Part shown: piece by piece, positions 22,557 to 34,009 of the stretch
Layout: every line of letters starts with the position of its first letter
How positions within the stretch are numbered: the stretch's first letter is position 1
Assembly (NCBI GenBank): GCA_034770075.1
Contig: CM068382.1
Coordinates: forward strand, 89,981,192-90,045,191
DNA length: 64,000 nt
Direction of reading: 5' to 3'
From: Aralia elata
Taxonomy: Eukaryota; Streptophyta; Magnoliopsida; Apiales; Araliaceae
Notes under the pieces: model-generated
What the model was told of the DNA's origin: nothing
Databases searched by the model: none
The model's input: only the letters and a program-made list of their open reading frames with translations
Position numbers and translations under genes: made by a program

Positions 22557-22720
22557 ATTTTCTTCGCAAAAAAGAATAAATATATAATAAGTTCATAATA
22601 AGATATTATTATAACACAATCTTTTACATTAAACAAGCCAACATGAAAAGAAGAAAACAAAATACATAGAAATATATTAGCATAAAAGGAACACACTTAA
22701 AGGATTGACAGAAATCTAAA

Positions 22721-23794
22721 CTAATTATTATCATTACAAGAAATATCAACTTTCTCATTATTTTGCTCAAAGAAATCTGCAACGCCAAGGTGCATCATAT
22801 CAAAAGGGTCAGAATAAATATCATTATTATCTTGATGTGGGTGAAAAAAATTTATTTCTAAGTTCTTCCCATTTCCTTTCAATGAGGACTGATATAAATC
22901 AACAAGATGTTTGGTCGTACGACAGGTACGAGACCAATGTCCTTTCATTCCACATCGATAACAGATATTTTCTTCCTTCTTGGTATCGGTATTTCTGTTA
23001 TGTATATTCTTCACCCTTTCCTTTTTCTCCTCATTTTGTGAAGGTTTATTAGAATTTGACAAATTACGACCATCATAATTGCAGTAATTAAACTGTCCTC
23101 GCCCATAGCCACGTCCATGACCATGACCTCTACTACGACCACGACCACGATTATTATTATTATATCTCGTAGCATTCACTTCAAGGAATGGAGCTGAACC
23201 AGTTGGTCGTGATTCGTGATTTTTCATTAAAAGTTCATTATTTTGTTCAGCCACAAGGAGACATGAAATCAGTTTAGAGTATTTCTTAAAACCTCATTCT
23301 CTATATTGCTGTTGCAGAAGCACATTTGAGGCATGAAAAGTGGAGAATATTTTTTCTAACATATCTTCATCAGTGATATTATCTCCACATAATTTCAATT
23401 TAGAACTGATTTTAAACATTGCAGAATTATATTCACTTACTGATTTAAAATCCTGCAATCGTAAATGTATCCACTCATAACGAGCTTTTGGGAGAATAAC
23501 TGTCTTTTGATGGTCATATCTTTCTTTCAAATTTTTCCAAAGAACAAGAGGATCTTTTATTGTGAGATACTCTAACTTCAACTCCTCATGAAGATGATAG
23601 CGTAAGAAAATCATGGTTTTCGTCTTGTTTTGACTAGATGTTTCAGTACCATCTTTAATGGTGTCTCCAAGACCCATGGCATCTAGATGAATTTCGGCAT
23701 CGAGGATCCATGACAAATAATTCTTACCCGTAATATCAAGTGCCACAAACTCAAGTTTGGCAAGATTTGTCATTGTAACTTCATAAAAAAACAT
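22721..23794 (-). pseudogene. copia gag with zinc knuckle
   Basis: From about 23770 the frame reads LEFVALDITGKNYLSWILDA, LWKNLKERYDHQKT and LRLQDFKSVSEYNSA, a plant copia gag (UBN2-type) domain. A stop at 23294 splits it. The same frame then gives a Gly/Arg/His-rich stretch and the CCHC knuckle CYRCGMKGHWSRTC. About 160 bp of AT-rich sequence and a frame change separate gag from pol. Confidence 0.9.
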
Positions 23795-24182
23795 ATCAAA
23801 AAAAATTGTTAGAAATTTGGTTTATTAGAATAAATATTGAATAAATATTAGGTTTAGAATATATAACACACTAACAGTACTGTTAACTAAAACAAATGTC
23901 GGATAAAAGGTAAGAATTCCTGCACAATTACACTTGTAAAGTGACATAGCTAATTAACATAATAATAGTCACATGATATACACTGCATGGATGTGCCAAT
24001 ACAACAATGTCATTCTAAGTAACACACTAATAGTGACAAGTGTAATAAAGGCCTCAACAGGCTAATAATAATTAAAAAAAATGTAATATGATTATATGAG
24101 TATAAAAAGCCTTCTGCATATGTATTCGTATTGTAAAAGTTCTATGTAGCAACACCGCACAAATACATGACAAAATTTTGCA

Positions 24183-24221
24183 TAAAATACTACACACACA
24201 CAACTAAAAACACACACACAA

Positions 24222-24262
<41 letters not shown>

Positions 24263-24275
24263 GAGAGAGACACAA
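24183..24275. repeat. (CA)n(TA)n(GA)n compound microsatellite
   Basis: ACACAC runs give way to TATATA (24242-24261) and then GAGAGAGA, in the untranslated leader of the minus-strand copia element. Open frames across it are artefacts. Confidence 0.95.
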
Positions 24276-24460
24276 TGTATGCGCAAAAAATATGCTACGC
24301 AAAGTTGAACGTAAGAAGATATATTCAGTACATAGACTCTAATTATTACTACTTTGAGTGCCAGAAGATGACATGAAGAGCGAAGAACATACTTACTACT
24401 TAAACCAAATATGATTATTTGCTTCAAGATGAAAATGAAGAGCAATTCATGCTGATAACG

Positions 24461-24710
24461 TATTATAACTTACTAAGTATAATAAAATTATATAATTATA
24501 CTCATACCATATACTTAATAAAGAGAGTAATAAGAACAATAATAAGTAAAGGAAAATAAGAGAGCATTCAATATATGTGTATTTCATTCTCTTCATCATG
24601 CTTCTATTTATAGACATATGTATATCAACATTTGGGAGCTCAAGGGTCATATTGGAAGGTGAACGAATTCATCTTAGACATCCACTAAATTTGTATCATA
24701 TTTTATAACA
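24461..24710 (-). repeat. 5' LTR of the minus-strand copia element, 250 bp
   Basis: On the minus strand starts TGTTATAAAATATGATAC. The priming side follows with ...ACGTTATCAGCATGAA, matching the TTATCAGCA-type binding site seen in many plant copia elements. Confidence 0.85.
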
Positions 24711-26144
24711 TATTAAATCATATCATTTCTTATATTTATATATGTAAGGGTAATATAGTAATTGTGTAGTTTAAAAAATAAGAATCCCTTCCTTTCTCTT
24801 CTCTCCTTCTAAACTCACAAACAAGGAAAAATTTAATTAAAATCTCATCACATCCCTTCCTTTCTAAAACTCACAAACATGATAAAGGAAAATTATAATC
24901 CCTTCCCATCCCTTCCCTTCCTATATTTTTCTTTCTCATCCCTTCCCTCCAAACTCACAAACACAACATAAGGGTTTTACAATGATATGCAAGAGGAATG
25001 AAAAAAAAAACTCGTGATTGACATGAAAGAGAAGATTTGTTTATGATATAGTTTAAGAAAGAGTCATCTTATTTTTTTACTTTTTCATTCTTTCTAATTC
25101 ATTCATTTCAAGACTTGGTTCTGAAACGCCGCATCATAACATCATCTTCAACTAACTTTCATCGTACGTACCTTTTGGTGCAACTATTAAAGAATTGCTT
25201 AGTACTTTTTTAGGCTTTCGAGTCTAAATTTTCAGGCTTTTCAGGCTAACCCAGGGTCAAAATCCAACGAATTTTTTTAGACTTCAGGCCAGGCTCTATT
25301 TCAGGCCGGACTAGACTAATCTTTTGGAGGAAAAAGTAGGCCTGTTTAAGGATCCTAGGACAAGAAAGGCTAGGCCCGGTTCCAAATCAAGTTGGGCCCA
25401 TTCATTAAGGTCCAATGTGCACCCAGTTCAATTAATATAATTGAAACAAATTAAGAAGAACGATCACCCAATCAAAAAGAGGTACAGAGGCCAGAGTAGC
25501 AATTTATATTAAAGCCTTTGTATTATGAGTAATGTTGGGACTCTTAAATTATTGGTCCTAAAAAGTATTTCCTCCATCACTAAAAGATGAAAAAGTACAA
25601 TTTTTTTATTATCAAAAAAATAAAATAAAATACATAAAGTAAAAGATAAATATGTCATTTAATGAAGTCTATTAATATAAAAAAAATAAAAATACTCATT
25701 ACTTTATATACTCATCATTTTATATAATCGTATATGACCACTAAAGATAAATTTAAAAAAATTTAACTCTCTTTTCTCTACTTTTACTTTTATTAATATG
25801 TATACAAGAAAGAGTAATTATATTAAAAGATATATATTTAATATACAAAAAAATGAAAAAAAAAATGAAAGTTTCTTTTTGGTTGAAAGAGTAAAATTCA
25901 CTAAAACCTTTACAAAATTCAGTGGTTGCAAAATGTCCAATCCAGTCCAACCCAATTTAAAATGAAAAAAGAAACAAAAAGAAAAAACAGAGTTAAATAA
26001 TGAAGATAATAATAATAGTAATGCATACAATATTCAACCATCATACCCCACCTCATCATCCCTCCTCCCATCTTACTCATACTCTCACACTCCACACAAC
26101 CCACTCCCCCCCTCACTCCTTCACCCTGCAAACCAAGAAAAAGA
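24711..26144. other. AT-rich spacer upstream of the FLA gene, with repeat fragments
   Basis: 24785-24965 carries three ACTCACAAAC words within CCTTCC-rich sequence, an inverted relative of 12340-12440. 25566-25830 is a MITE-like block (separate entry). From about 26036 to 26135 the plus strand is strongly pyrimidine-rich (CCACCTCATCATCCCTCCTC), fitting a plant Y-patch/5' leader of the next gene. I see no convincing TATA box. Confidence 0.55.
25566..25830. mobile_element. MITE-like AT-rich repeat, copy 1
   Basis: Shares an ordered string of words (AAAGATAAA, TTATAT...AT, CACTAAAGATAAATTT) with 29285-29548, over about 250 bp in the same direction. It begins near CCTCCATCACTAAAAG. Ends are decayed. 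Confidence 0.4.
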
Positions 26145-27386
26145 ATGGCTACTACTCCTCTTTCCCATTTTACCCCTATCACACTCCTCTTTTTACTCCT
26201 CATTTCCTCCACACCCATCCCCATTCTCTCCATAACCAACATCACCAATCTCCTCTCCTCCTACCCAGATCTCTCCGACTTCACCAACCTCCTCAGCTCC
26301 ACCACCGTCGCCGCCGATCTCGCCCGCCGGACCTCCCTCACCCTCCTCGCCGTCCCCAACTCCTTCCTCCGCTCCTCCACCGCTTACTCCTCCGCCAACA
26401 TCGCCGACATCCTCCGCTACCACGTCCTCCTCGAGTACCTCTCTCCCACCGACCTCCGCCACTTCACCCCCGCTGGAAAACTCATCACCACCCTCTTCCA
26501 AACCACCGGCCGCGCCACCAACAACTTCGGCTCCGTCAACATCACCCGCAACGCCGCCACAAACACTGTCACAATCCTCTCCCCCTCCTCCCCTGCATCC
26601 TCCAACACCACCATTCTCTCTCTCATCAAATCAATTCCCTACAATATCACAATCTACTCCGTTAATTCCCTCCTTGTCCCCAACGGAGTCGATCTCATGG
26701 CCTCCGAATCCGGCCCCCGATTAGACCTCAACATCACAAAAGCCCTAATCGACGGACACAATTTCAACGTCGCCGCCTCAATGCTACAGGCTTCCGGCGT
26801 GGTCGACGAATTCGAAGCAGACGAAAGCGGCGCCGGAATTACCCTTTTCATCCCCACCGACGAATCATTCTCCGATCTCCCACCAAATGCCAGATTCCAA
26901 TCCCTAACAGCTGACAATAAAGCTGTAGTTCTCAAATTCCATGTCCTCCATTCCTATTACCCGCTCGGTTCACTCGAATCGATTGTGAACCCGGTTCAGC
27001 CGACTTTGGCAACGGAAGATATGGGAGCCGGAAGCTTCACATTGAATATCTCTAGGGTTAATGGGTCAGTAGCCATTAATTCGGGGATTGTTCAAGCTTC
27101 CGTAACTCAAACAGTATTTGATCAAAAGCCAGTGGCAATTTTTGGGGTGTCCAAAGTTTTGTTGCCTAGGGAGATTTTTGGAAATAATCCAATAACTTCT
27201 ACTAGTAAGCCTAGTATGAGTGGTGCTCTGCCGCCGGGTTTTCCTGTATCGCCGGAGAGTTCGCCGTCTGGTTCCTCGCCCCCAGTGTTTCAAAGAGAAA
27301 TGAGATCGGAGGCCTCCAGGCAGAAAGAGTTTGGGAGGTGCATTGTCGGTATTTGTTGTATAGTGTTGTTGTATGTATTTGTATGA
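26145..27386 (+). CDS. FLA4: Fasciclin-like arabinogalactan protein, FLA4/SOS5 type
   Basis: Intact single-exon 413-residue protein, close to Arabidopsis FLA4 in length. A signal peptide (about 1-30) precedes a first FAS1 domain (about 31-185, with TLLAVPNSFL and the YHVL motif at 92-95). A second FAS1 follows (about 195-342, with ITLFIPTDESFSDLP and LKFHVLHSYY). Residues 345-385 are Pro/Ser-rich with AGP-glycomodule character (ALPPGFPVSPESSPSGSSPP). A hydrophobic tail (400-413) follows a basic linker, as for a GPI anchor. Several NxT/S sequons are present. FLA4/SOS5 is a plasma-membrane/apoplast glycoprotein needed for normal wall expansion, root growth under salt and seed-coat mucilage. The strong second-FAS1 match (NPVQPTLATEDMGAGSFTLN) supports FLA4 rather than another FLA. 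The ATG is preceded by a CT-rich leader. The first 500 bp use mostly C-ending codons; the 3' half is much more AT-rich. Confidence 0.92.
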   Translation: MATTPLSHFTPITLLFLLLISSTPIPILSITNITNLLSSYPDLSDFTNLLSSTTVAADLARRTSLTLLAVPNSFLRSSTAYSSANIADILRYHVLLEYLSPTDLRHFTPAGKLITTLFQTTGRATNNFGSVNITRNAATNTVTILSPSSPASSNTTILSLIKSIPYNITIYSVNSLLVPNGVDLMASESGPRLDLNITKALIDGHNFNVAASMLQASGVVDEFEADESGAGITLFIPTDESFSDLPPNARFQSLTADNKAVVLKFHVLHSYYPLGSLESIVNPVQPTLATEDMGAGSFTLNISRVNGSVAINSGIVQASVTQTVFDQKPVAIFGVSKVLLPREIFGNNPITSTSKPSMSGALPPGFPVSPESSPSGSSPPVFQREMRSEASRQKEFGRCIVGICCIVLLYVFV

Positions 27387-28640
27387 CATTGAATTGTTTC
27401 TTGATTATAATTGTTAAATTCTTTTTTATTTTTTTGGGTAATCTTGTAACATGGGGAACTGAGTTTGGCTACAAAAATTAGCCATTTTTCTCGGTGGGAT
27501 TCATGAGGGAGCTGCTGATTTTTGTTGTTTTTATTTTATGTTATAGTTATACTATAGTTCAGGTTAAGAAATGCAAAACAGAGAAATATATTATTCATTT
27601 CTCTTCTTTTCTTGTTTCCTTTTTGGATCAGCATTTATCGTTGGTATTATTGTTGTAAAAAGAATTTGGTTAGTATTACTGATTGTATGTATGACTTCAA
27701 TTTTGTTGGTAGTCGAAATTTGGGTTCCTTTCAGTTTTTCTTTCCTCCAATTTTATATCACTGTTGAAGGAAAGATGCGATTTTTGGTAGTTGTGTTGAA
27801 TGTGTACAACCACTCCCACAAACTCTGCATATAACATTTTGGGACATGAGAGTTCAACCTTTTGTGAAAAACATAAAAATTCAGAAGCTCCACGTTTGCA
27901 TTTCAAAATGATGCAAGTATTTGTGGTGAAAAAAATTTACGACTTTTGTTACTAATAGATATATTCACAAACTATACATATATTTGCGTAATTAGGTAAT
28001 GTGTAATATGTTATGTACTCGTCTTAAAATGTTATGACCAAATATAACGACACTGTGCATTTTATTAGAAGACATTAGACACATGACATCTGATATTGAG
28101 TCGCTCTATGGATTTGTTTGTTTACTGAGCAGCTTTAGCGGTAGTAGTATCTTGCAAAAGCAACTTAAAGTGTGTTTGCAGTGGTAGCTGCGTTTAGAAA
28201 ATTAGAATCTTGTTCGGCTACCAATAATTTATGTAACTGAAAATATAATTGTTGTTCAGTCAAAATTGTAACTTTTGTTACTAAAATGTTATAGAATGAC
28301 TAAAAAAAGACAATAATTAATATGTAAGATCGTTTTTCATTTGTAATTCTATTCGACGATGATGATAACGGTAATAATAAATATAATTAGTTTACATAGT
28401 AATAATAATAATAAATTGAATAATAATGCTAGTAATATATCGATTAGATGCATGCTCGAGTTACACTCCTTCGATAAACTAAAACGAGTTTCATTTTTTT
28501 TTCTTTCTAAAAATAATGTGCGGAATCCTAAGATGTCGATATTACTATGAATTTAGTTGATTTTTTTTATTAAAACAATACAATTTGTTATTTTTAGAAC
28601 TTAATTGAATGTCAATATTGAATTTTAAGATTACCTAGTA
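27387..28640. other. 3' flank of the FLA gene and AT-rich spacer
   Basis: 27387-27850 is T-rich and probably holds the 3' UTR. The 87-codon frame at 27571-27834 has no recognisable domain. Beyond 27900 only AT-rich sequence with short AAT-triplet runs (28402-28432). Confidence 0.5.
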
Positions 28641-28881
28641 CTCCCTATATTTTATAATAATATTTGTTTTATCTCCACACATATTAAAAAAATTATTTAA
28701 TATTATACCTTGATAATTGAAATTTGTGTAAAATTTCATCATCAAATTTTTTTGAAAAATAAGATATTCCGGAGATAATATAGAATAAAAAATTTACTCT
28801 TCTAAAAAAGTATAAACGACAAGAAAGTTAGAATAAATTCTTTTTTAATAAAAAAAAGTTTATTATTATGTAATGGATGGA
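28641..28881. mobile_element. Stowaway-like MITE, about 240 bp
   Basis: Left end TA|CTCCCTATATTTTATAATAA; right end, reversed, CTCCATCCATTACATAATAA; 17 of 22 positions agree. The CTCCCTCC-type ends and AT-rich body fit the Tc1/mariner Stowaway family. The TA duplication is intact only on the left. Confidence 0.5.
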
Positions 28882-29284
28882 GCGATTGTTTTCAGAACTT
28901 TTCATTATTAATTCAAAACTCCAAGACAATGGTGTTGGTGTTGGCGTTGGTGTAGGACTGTAGGTGTAATGGTGTCAGTGAAAGTGCTGTTACATTCACC
29001 TAAAGTACTACTGTTGTTTTTCGGGCAGAAATGACCAGACTGATAATTCGGTAATTCTTATTGTCGTTGGGGGTACGATGGTCAAAGTGGAATTCTTTTT
29101 GCAATCCAGCGAATCCTATTTGGATCCTAATGGCACTTTATTACAAGAGTGTGCGGGTACAATTAGTGGTGCAAGTAGATGACAGAGATGGTTAAAACAA
29201 AAGTTGTATGGTGGGTCCAACCACATAGTGCCTTTTCTTTTCTTTTTAATTTTTATGCAAAAAATACATTTACTGGCTTAGTCC
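28882..29284. other. Spacer with a short GTGTTG repeat
   Basis: 28931-28975 is a degenerate GGTGTTGGTG repeat. Nothing else recognised. Confidence 0.4.
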
Positions 29285-29548
29285 CCAAAAGGCCTTTTGT
29301 ATCCAAAAAAATTAAAATATTAAAAGTATAAATATTTTTATTTTTAAAAAGATGAGATAAAATAATTAAAATAAAAGATAAAAAAGTTATTTGGTGGAAT
29401 TCATTAGTATAAAAAAATAAAAATATTTATGACTTTATATAATTTTATAAGATCATTAAAGATAAATTTTAATTTTTTTTATTTTTATTTCTAAATATAT
29501 ATGTAAATTATATTTTATTGCTTTTTCACTTTTTTGGAACGAAGGGAG
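29285..29548. mobile_element. MITE-like AT-rich repeat, copy 2
   Basis: Same family as 25566-25830. The right end GGAACGAAGGGAG resembles the Stowaway terminus (reverse of CTCCCTTCGTTCC). The left end is decayed. Confidence 0.45.
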
Positions 29549-30117
29549 TCTTTTTCTTTTCTTTTTTTTTTAAATCTGTGCGTCCACGCGTGTGATTGCC
29601 GTTGGATGCTTTTGCTGGATCACAGTGTACGGTCGGATCTTACTTTGAGGAACAGTAGGACTAATTACTGCTGTCCCAAAAGAGTAGTAAGTTTGTCAGC
29701 TCCATTTGCCCGTGTAAGTCTGTTTAAGATTCACTTTTTGATAAAGCCTTGAGCTTAATTTAATTTAGGCCTTTGAGTTTGTAATTTTTTGTTCGTATAC
29801 GTTACGGTGATTTTGAGACTTTATTTATTTTATTGAACTGTTTATGTTATACAATATATTAATATAATTTGCAAAATATTAATGTTTAAAACTAAATATA
29901 AATTTTGATTTAATAAAATTACATTATGAAATCTTAAATTTCGAGATTGAAATAACTTTACTTATATCGAGTATAAATAATTATACTTACAAACTTGATA
30001 ATCTGTACAAGGCACAACCTAACTTGCGAAATAGTGTTTTATGTATAATGTTTTTTATTATTAAAATTTTGAATGCTAATTTTAAATATCAAATTGATTT
30101 AATAAGTAGGCTAAGCT
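29549..30117. other. AT-rich spacer
   Basis: No gene or repeat recognised. Confidence 0.5.
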
Positions 30118-31779
30118 TGTTAGAATATTTTATTTCCTTATGTGGTATCTACTATTTATGTAATTATTGAGCTTACATATTGTATTAATTTAATCATTTT
30201 ATTTATAGGTTTGGTAATTAATTATGTGGCCTATAAATAATATTACTGATAGTACTTGGCATAATCGGCTCTACGGTTTCATAATCTTGATGGATGATTT
30301 TGACCCTTAGCTATTCTATAAATAAAACAGTTAGGGTTTGGTCTTAATTGTCATCTCAAGAATTTTACACACACCTATACTGAAAGACCCCGACTTTTAT
30401 GAAATAAAAGTTTGTTTTTTTATGATTATTATTCTAAATAGTAAAGTATTTAATTGATAAAATGTTATAGTTAAAGGTGATATATGCAAATTATCAGATA
30501 AACAGTATGTTGGGGAATATTCTTTTTGTGGGAGAATATATTCTTTCTGTCGGGGAATATTATATTCGGTAAAGTACGACGACGCTGAAATAACTAATCA
30601 TTGGTGGGCCCCATAACGACTAATTGTCGGTTACGAAAAACGACAGAAATAATATTTTTATACAAATTGTCAATAGTATTATCACGTGTAACTATTGAAA
30701 TACCCAGTAATAAAAAAATAGTAGTATTCGTTATTCCACAGTAGCACACGCTATTCCATAGTAGCACACGGTACGTATTGCACAGTATTTCATATTATTG
30801 ATTCAATAATTGATATAGTAGCAATTGCACAGTATTTTAACTCAATAATTGTTACAGTAACATCTGCATAGTATTTTATATTATTAAATCGATGATTGTC
30901 ACGACACAGTAACTCATATTATTTGATATGATATTATTAGACCAGTTAGCATTATTGAAAAATGTCTAAAAGTTCTGTCAAAGAAAGAGGTTATTTAATT
31001 GCGTGTCGTTTCTACGGAAAGCCCTCTCTTTCTTGGGAATGATCTATTTGTCAATATTGTGAGTCTATAATATTAATGGTGAATAATTATTGAAATATTA
31101 AAAATGTGTTGATTAAAGATAAGTGATGTGTGGTAGATATTTGTTCAAATATTTTTTATTATAAATAGAAGGGTTTGTCATGAAACATTTGTTGTAAGTT
31201 TGACTTATTATTCTATGGATCAACCACTTGTCAATTTGTCAAACCGTCGGCAGAAATTTTCTTTCAGTATTTATTTTATTATTATTATAATAGTAATAAA
31301 ACAGAAAACTTTTTATATAAAATAGAAAACTTTTATATTATATATAAAGTTATTTGTTTTATTATATTATTTTATTAAAATAATTTCATCGGATGAATGT
31401 TTTCAACATTGGTGGCTGATGTAATACCCCAAATATTTATGAGGCTTATAAATACGATCGTATATGCTTAGAGGTTAATTTAGTAACCTAAAATTAGGTA
31501 TCGAGAAGTTTAAAACCTTAAGCCCTAATGAGATTCGAATTTTGTTCTTAATAAAGATCGAAATGATATTTTGAAGCAGGTGTTTTGTGATTATATAGTG
31601 TAAACGATGAATTAGGTCAAATAAAAAATTTTGGTCAAGCTGCTTAGTCGTGCTTATATTGACAAAATGATTTGTCGTGCTTTCCACGATTTCACCAAGA
31701 AGTATCTTGACAAATTATTTTTGACAAGTTGCTGTGTCGTGCTTAAGAATGACAAAGTGATTTGTCGTGCTTACGGTAA

Positions 31780-32058
31780 CAAGTTGCACTGTCGAGCTTG
31801 GAAGATATTTTCATTGAGGAGCTTAGATTGCAAGCTGCATTGTCGAGCTTGAAAGATATTTTCATTGAGGAGCTTAGAAAATAGATTCAATTGCAAGCTG
31901 CATTGTCGAGCTTAGAAGATATTTTCATTGAGGAGTTTAGATTGCAAGCTGCATTGTCGAGCTTGGAAGATATTTTCATTGAGGAGCTTAGAAGGTAGGT
32001 TCAATTGCAAGCTGCATTGTCGAGTTTGAAAGATATTTTCATTGAGGAGCTTAGAAGA
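31780..32058 (+). repeat. Tandem repeat alternating 51- and 63-bp units
   Basis: CAAGCTGCATTGTCGAGCTT-type units start at 31780, 31831, 31894, 31945 and 32008. Spacings are 51, 63, 51 and 63 bp, so the higher-order unit is 114 bp. The longer unit carries an extra AGATTCAATTG-like tail. Confidence 0.95.
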
Positions 32059-32374
32059 ATATTCTAAGAATTTGCTAGGTACTAAAGTGTAATTAACCTA
32101 GGTACCAAAGTGTAATAAGCCGAACCCCTAACGTTTAGCGAAACTTGGTTTTTCTATAAATAGCAAGCTCAGTTCATTCATTCCTTACTATTTTTCAAGA
32201 GCAGTTCAAGAGCAAAAACACTCTATATTTATATTTTGAGAGATATTGTGAGATAAAAATTACTTTCGAAGCATCGAAGTGCTATGCGATTGGAAGTAAA
32301 GCTAGCAACTACAAGAGGTATACTCTAGTGGTTATTATTTTCATTCTTCTTTATATATTTAGTAAAAATATACT

Positions 32375-32845
32375 TTTATAAGCAGTTATAATGCCCAAAT
32401 TATTTTAAGTATATAGTACAAAAGTCCTATTTATAAGTAGTTATAATGCCCAAATTATTTTAAGTATATAGTACAAAAGTCCTATTTATAAGCAGTTATA
32501 ATGCCCAAATTATTTTAAGTATATAGTACAGAAGTCCTATTTTCAAGCGGTTATAATGTCCGATTTATTTCTCTTATATATTAGAAAATATACTTTTATA
32601 AGCAGTTACTATGTCCGATTTTCTTCAAGTATTTAGTAAGAATATTCATTTTATAAGCAGTTATAATGCTGAAATTATTTCAAATATAATAGCCGAATAT
32701 TCATTTTATAAGCAGTTATAATGCTCAATTTATTTTAAATATAGTTGATGAATATTCATTTTATATGCAGTTATAATGCTGAAATTATTTCATGTATATT
32801 AGAAGGAGTCTTATTTACAAGCGGTTATAATACCCGAAATAAAAC
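32375..32845 (+). repeat. 55-bp tandem repeat, nine units
   Basis: TTATAAGCAGTTATAATGCC recurs with its G at 32382, 32437, 32492, 32547, 32602, 32657, 32712, 32767 and 32821. Spacing is constant at 55 bp (54 for the last), but the words diverge. Confidence 0.95.
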
Positions 32846-34009
32846 TTAAAAGATTTAATCGTTAAATGCTTAATTAGTCTACATGAACTTATAATCGTAT
32901 AGGATATACGACGAACGTTTAGACGGTATATCAACTGTAAAAGACATACGAGACAAGTCTCCAAACCTTGTTACCTTTATGCAAGTATTATACATCTTGC
33001 TATCAATTGTTGTGAAGTTATTGCTTCTTGATTCAGCATAACTTAAAAATGAATCATTATTCATATATTGTTTATTCGAGCATGAATTGTTGTGTCAAGC
33101 CAAATTGTTTGGTACGCCATCTTGTTGTGAAAAGTTCTCTTTGGCCCATAGTGCAAAGATGAACTGGTGATTGACATGATTATGACCAGGAACTGTGTAT
33201 TGTTATAATCATGACCTTTAATGTTACAAACAAAGGCTTGTGGTGAAAGTTCTCTTTAGCCCGCAGTTCAAAGATGGACAAGTGTTTGGCATGATCATGA
33301 CTAGATGTGTTACAAATGAATATTTTTGACCTATAGTGTAAAGATAAACTGTTGATTGGTATTACAGGGATAAAATATTGATGGTTAACTTTTAAATTAT
33401 ATAAGATAGTAGACATTATGGTCTACTTGACTCTTCTAATGAATTGTTTGTTCCGCTGCAATTATCGTTGAAAACTTATATTATCTTTAAATCTCTGACA
33501 CTATTGAAGGTTAAAGATAATTTATTCTTCATTATCTTAGTTATGATATTCTTTACTGGACTATTTGAGCTCACCCGCTTCATTTTTGTTCCATTGTTCT
33601 TCTCAAGAAATGAGAGTGTAGCTAGGACTAGCTGGGGAATGGAGTGATGGTCCGAGACTGTAGAAATATCTCAATACATAATAAAATAGTGTGACAATAA
33701 TTGTATTGATAATTTAAGTTGGGTGTATATATATTATTGTACTAAATACGATACAATATTTATATTTGGATTTTGTAGTATGCATTTTGGCGACTCAAAA
33801 TGGGTTGTGTGGACCTATTTTGAGGGCGTCACATATACATCCATCCTAAGATTGAGAGAGGCAATTGAAGACTTTCATCTTTAAGCGCAGCGGAAGCGTG
33901 ATACATACAAGATGTTTTCTCTCAATTCATGTAAGTACCTAATGTAATAATTAATTAATTGATTTTATTCTATGTAATAGCACGTTCTGATATAATTTAT
34001 CTTAACATT

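Larger units (their letters stand above)
18422..24710 (-). mobile_element. Ty1/copia retrotransposon, minus strand, both LTRs, degenerate
   Basis: The LTRs lie at 18422-18753 (3') and 24461-24710 (5'). Flanks CATTA and TATTA match at 4 of 5 bases. Gag, CCHC knuckle, protease, integrase, RT and RNase H follow in copia order on the minus strand. Frame breaks and stops make it non-coding today. Confidence 0.92.
30381..33833 (+). mobile_element. Gypsy-like LTR insertion (solo or composite), TG...CA, TSD TATAC
   Basis: Starts TGAAAGACCCCGAC and ends TTTTGAGGGCGTCACA. TATAC occurs just before (30376-30380) and just after (33834-33838). No coding domains. A second LTR-like start, TGTAATACCCCAAATATTTA, lies inside at 31420. 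There are two TATA-like boxes (TTATAAATAGAAG at about 31160; CTATAAATAGCAAG at about 32156), so it may be two LTRs fused rather than one. It contains the 51/63-bp and 55-bp tandem arrays. Confidence 0.85.
30118..34007 (+). repeat. 5' LTR of copia A, interrupted
   Basis: The outer parts are 30118-30380 and 33839-34007. The first part carries a TATA-like CTATAAATAAAAC at about 30315. The two halves are joined through TATAC, which is duplicated by the inserted element. Confidence 0.8.

Noticed and set aside
24092..24445. 117-codon minus-strand frame with repeated Tyr-Ile and Cys-Val
   Set aside because: Translation of the CA/TA microsatellite in the copia leader.
26000..26665. 221-codon Pro/His-rich frame and several antisense frames over the FLA gene
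   Set aside because: Shadows caused by the C-rich third codon positions of the true FLA frame.
27571..27834. 87-codon frame downstream of the FLA gene
   Set aside because: Hydrophobic by T-richness only; no domain and it lies in the probable 3' flank.
31420..33833. Independent solo LTR starting TGTAATACCCC
   Set aside because: Left flank GCTGA does not match right flank TATAC; the outer block from 30381 has the perfect duplication.
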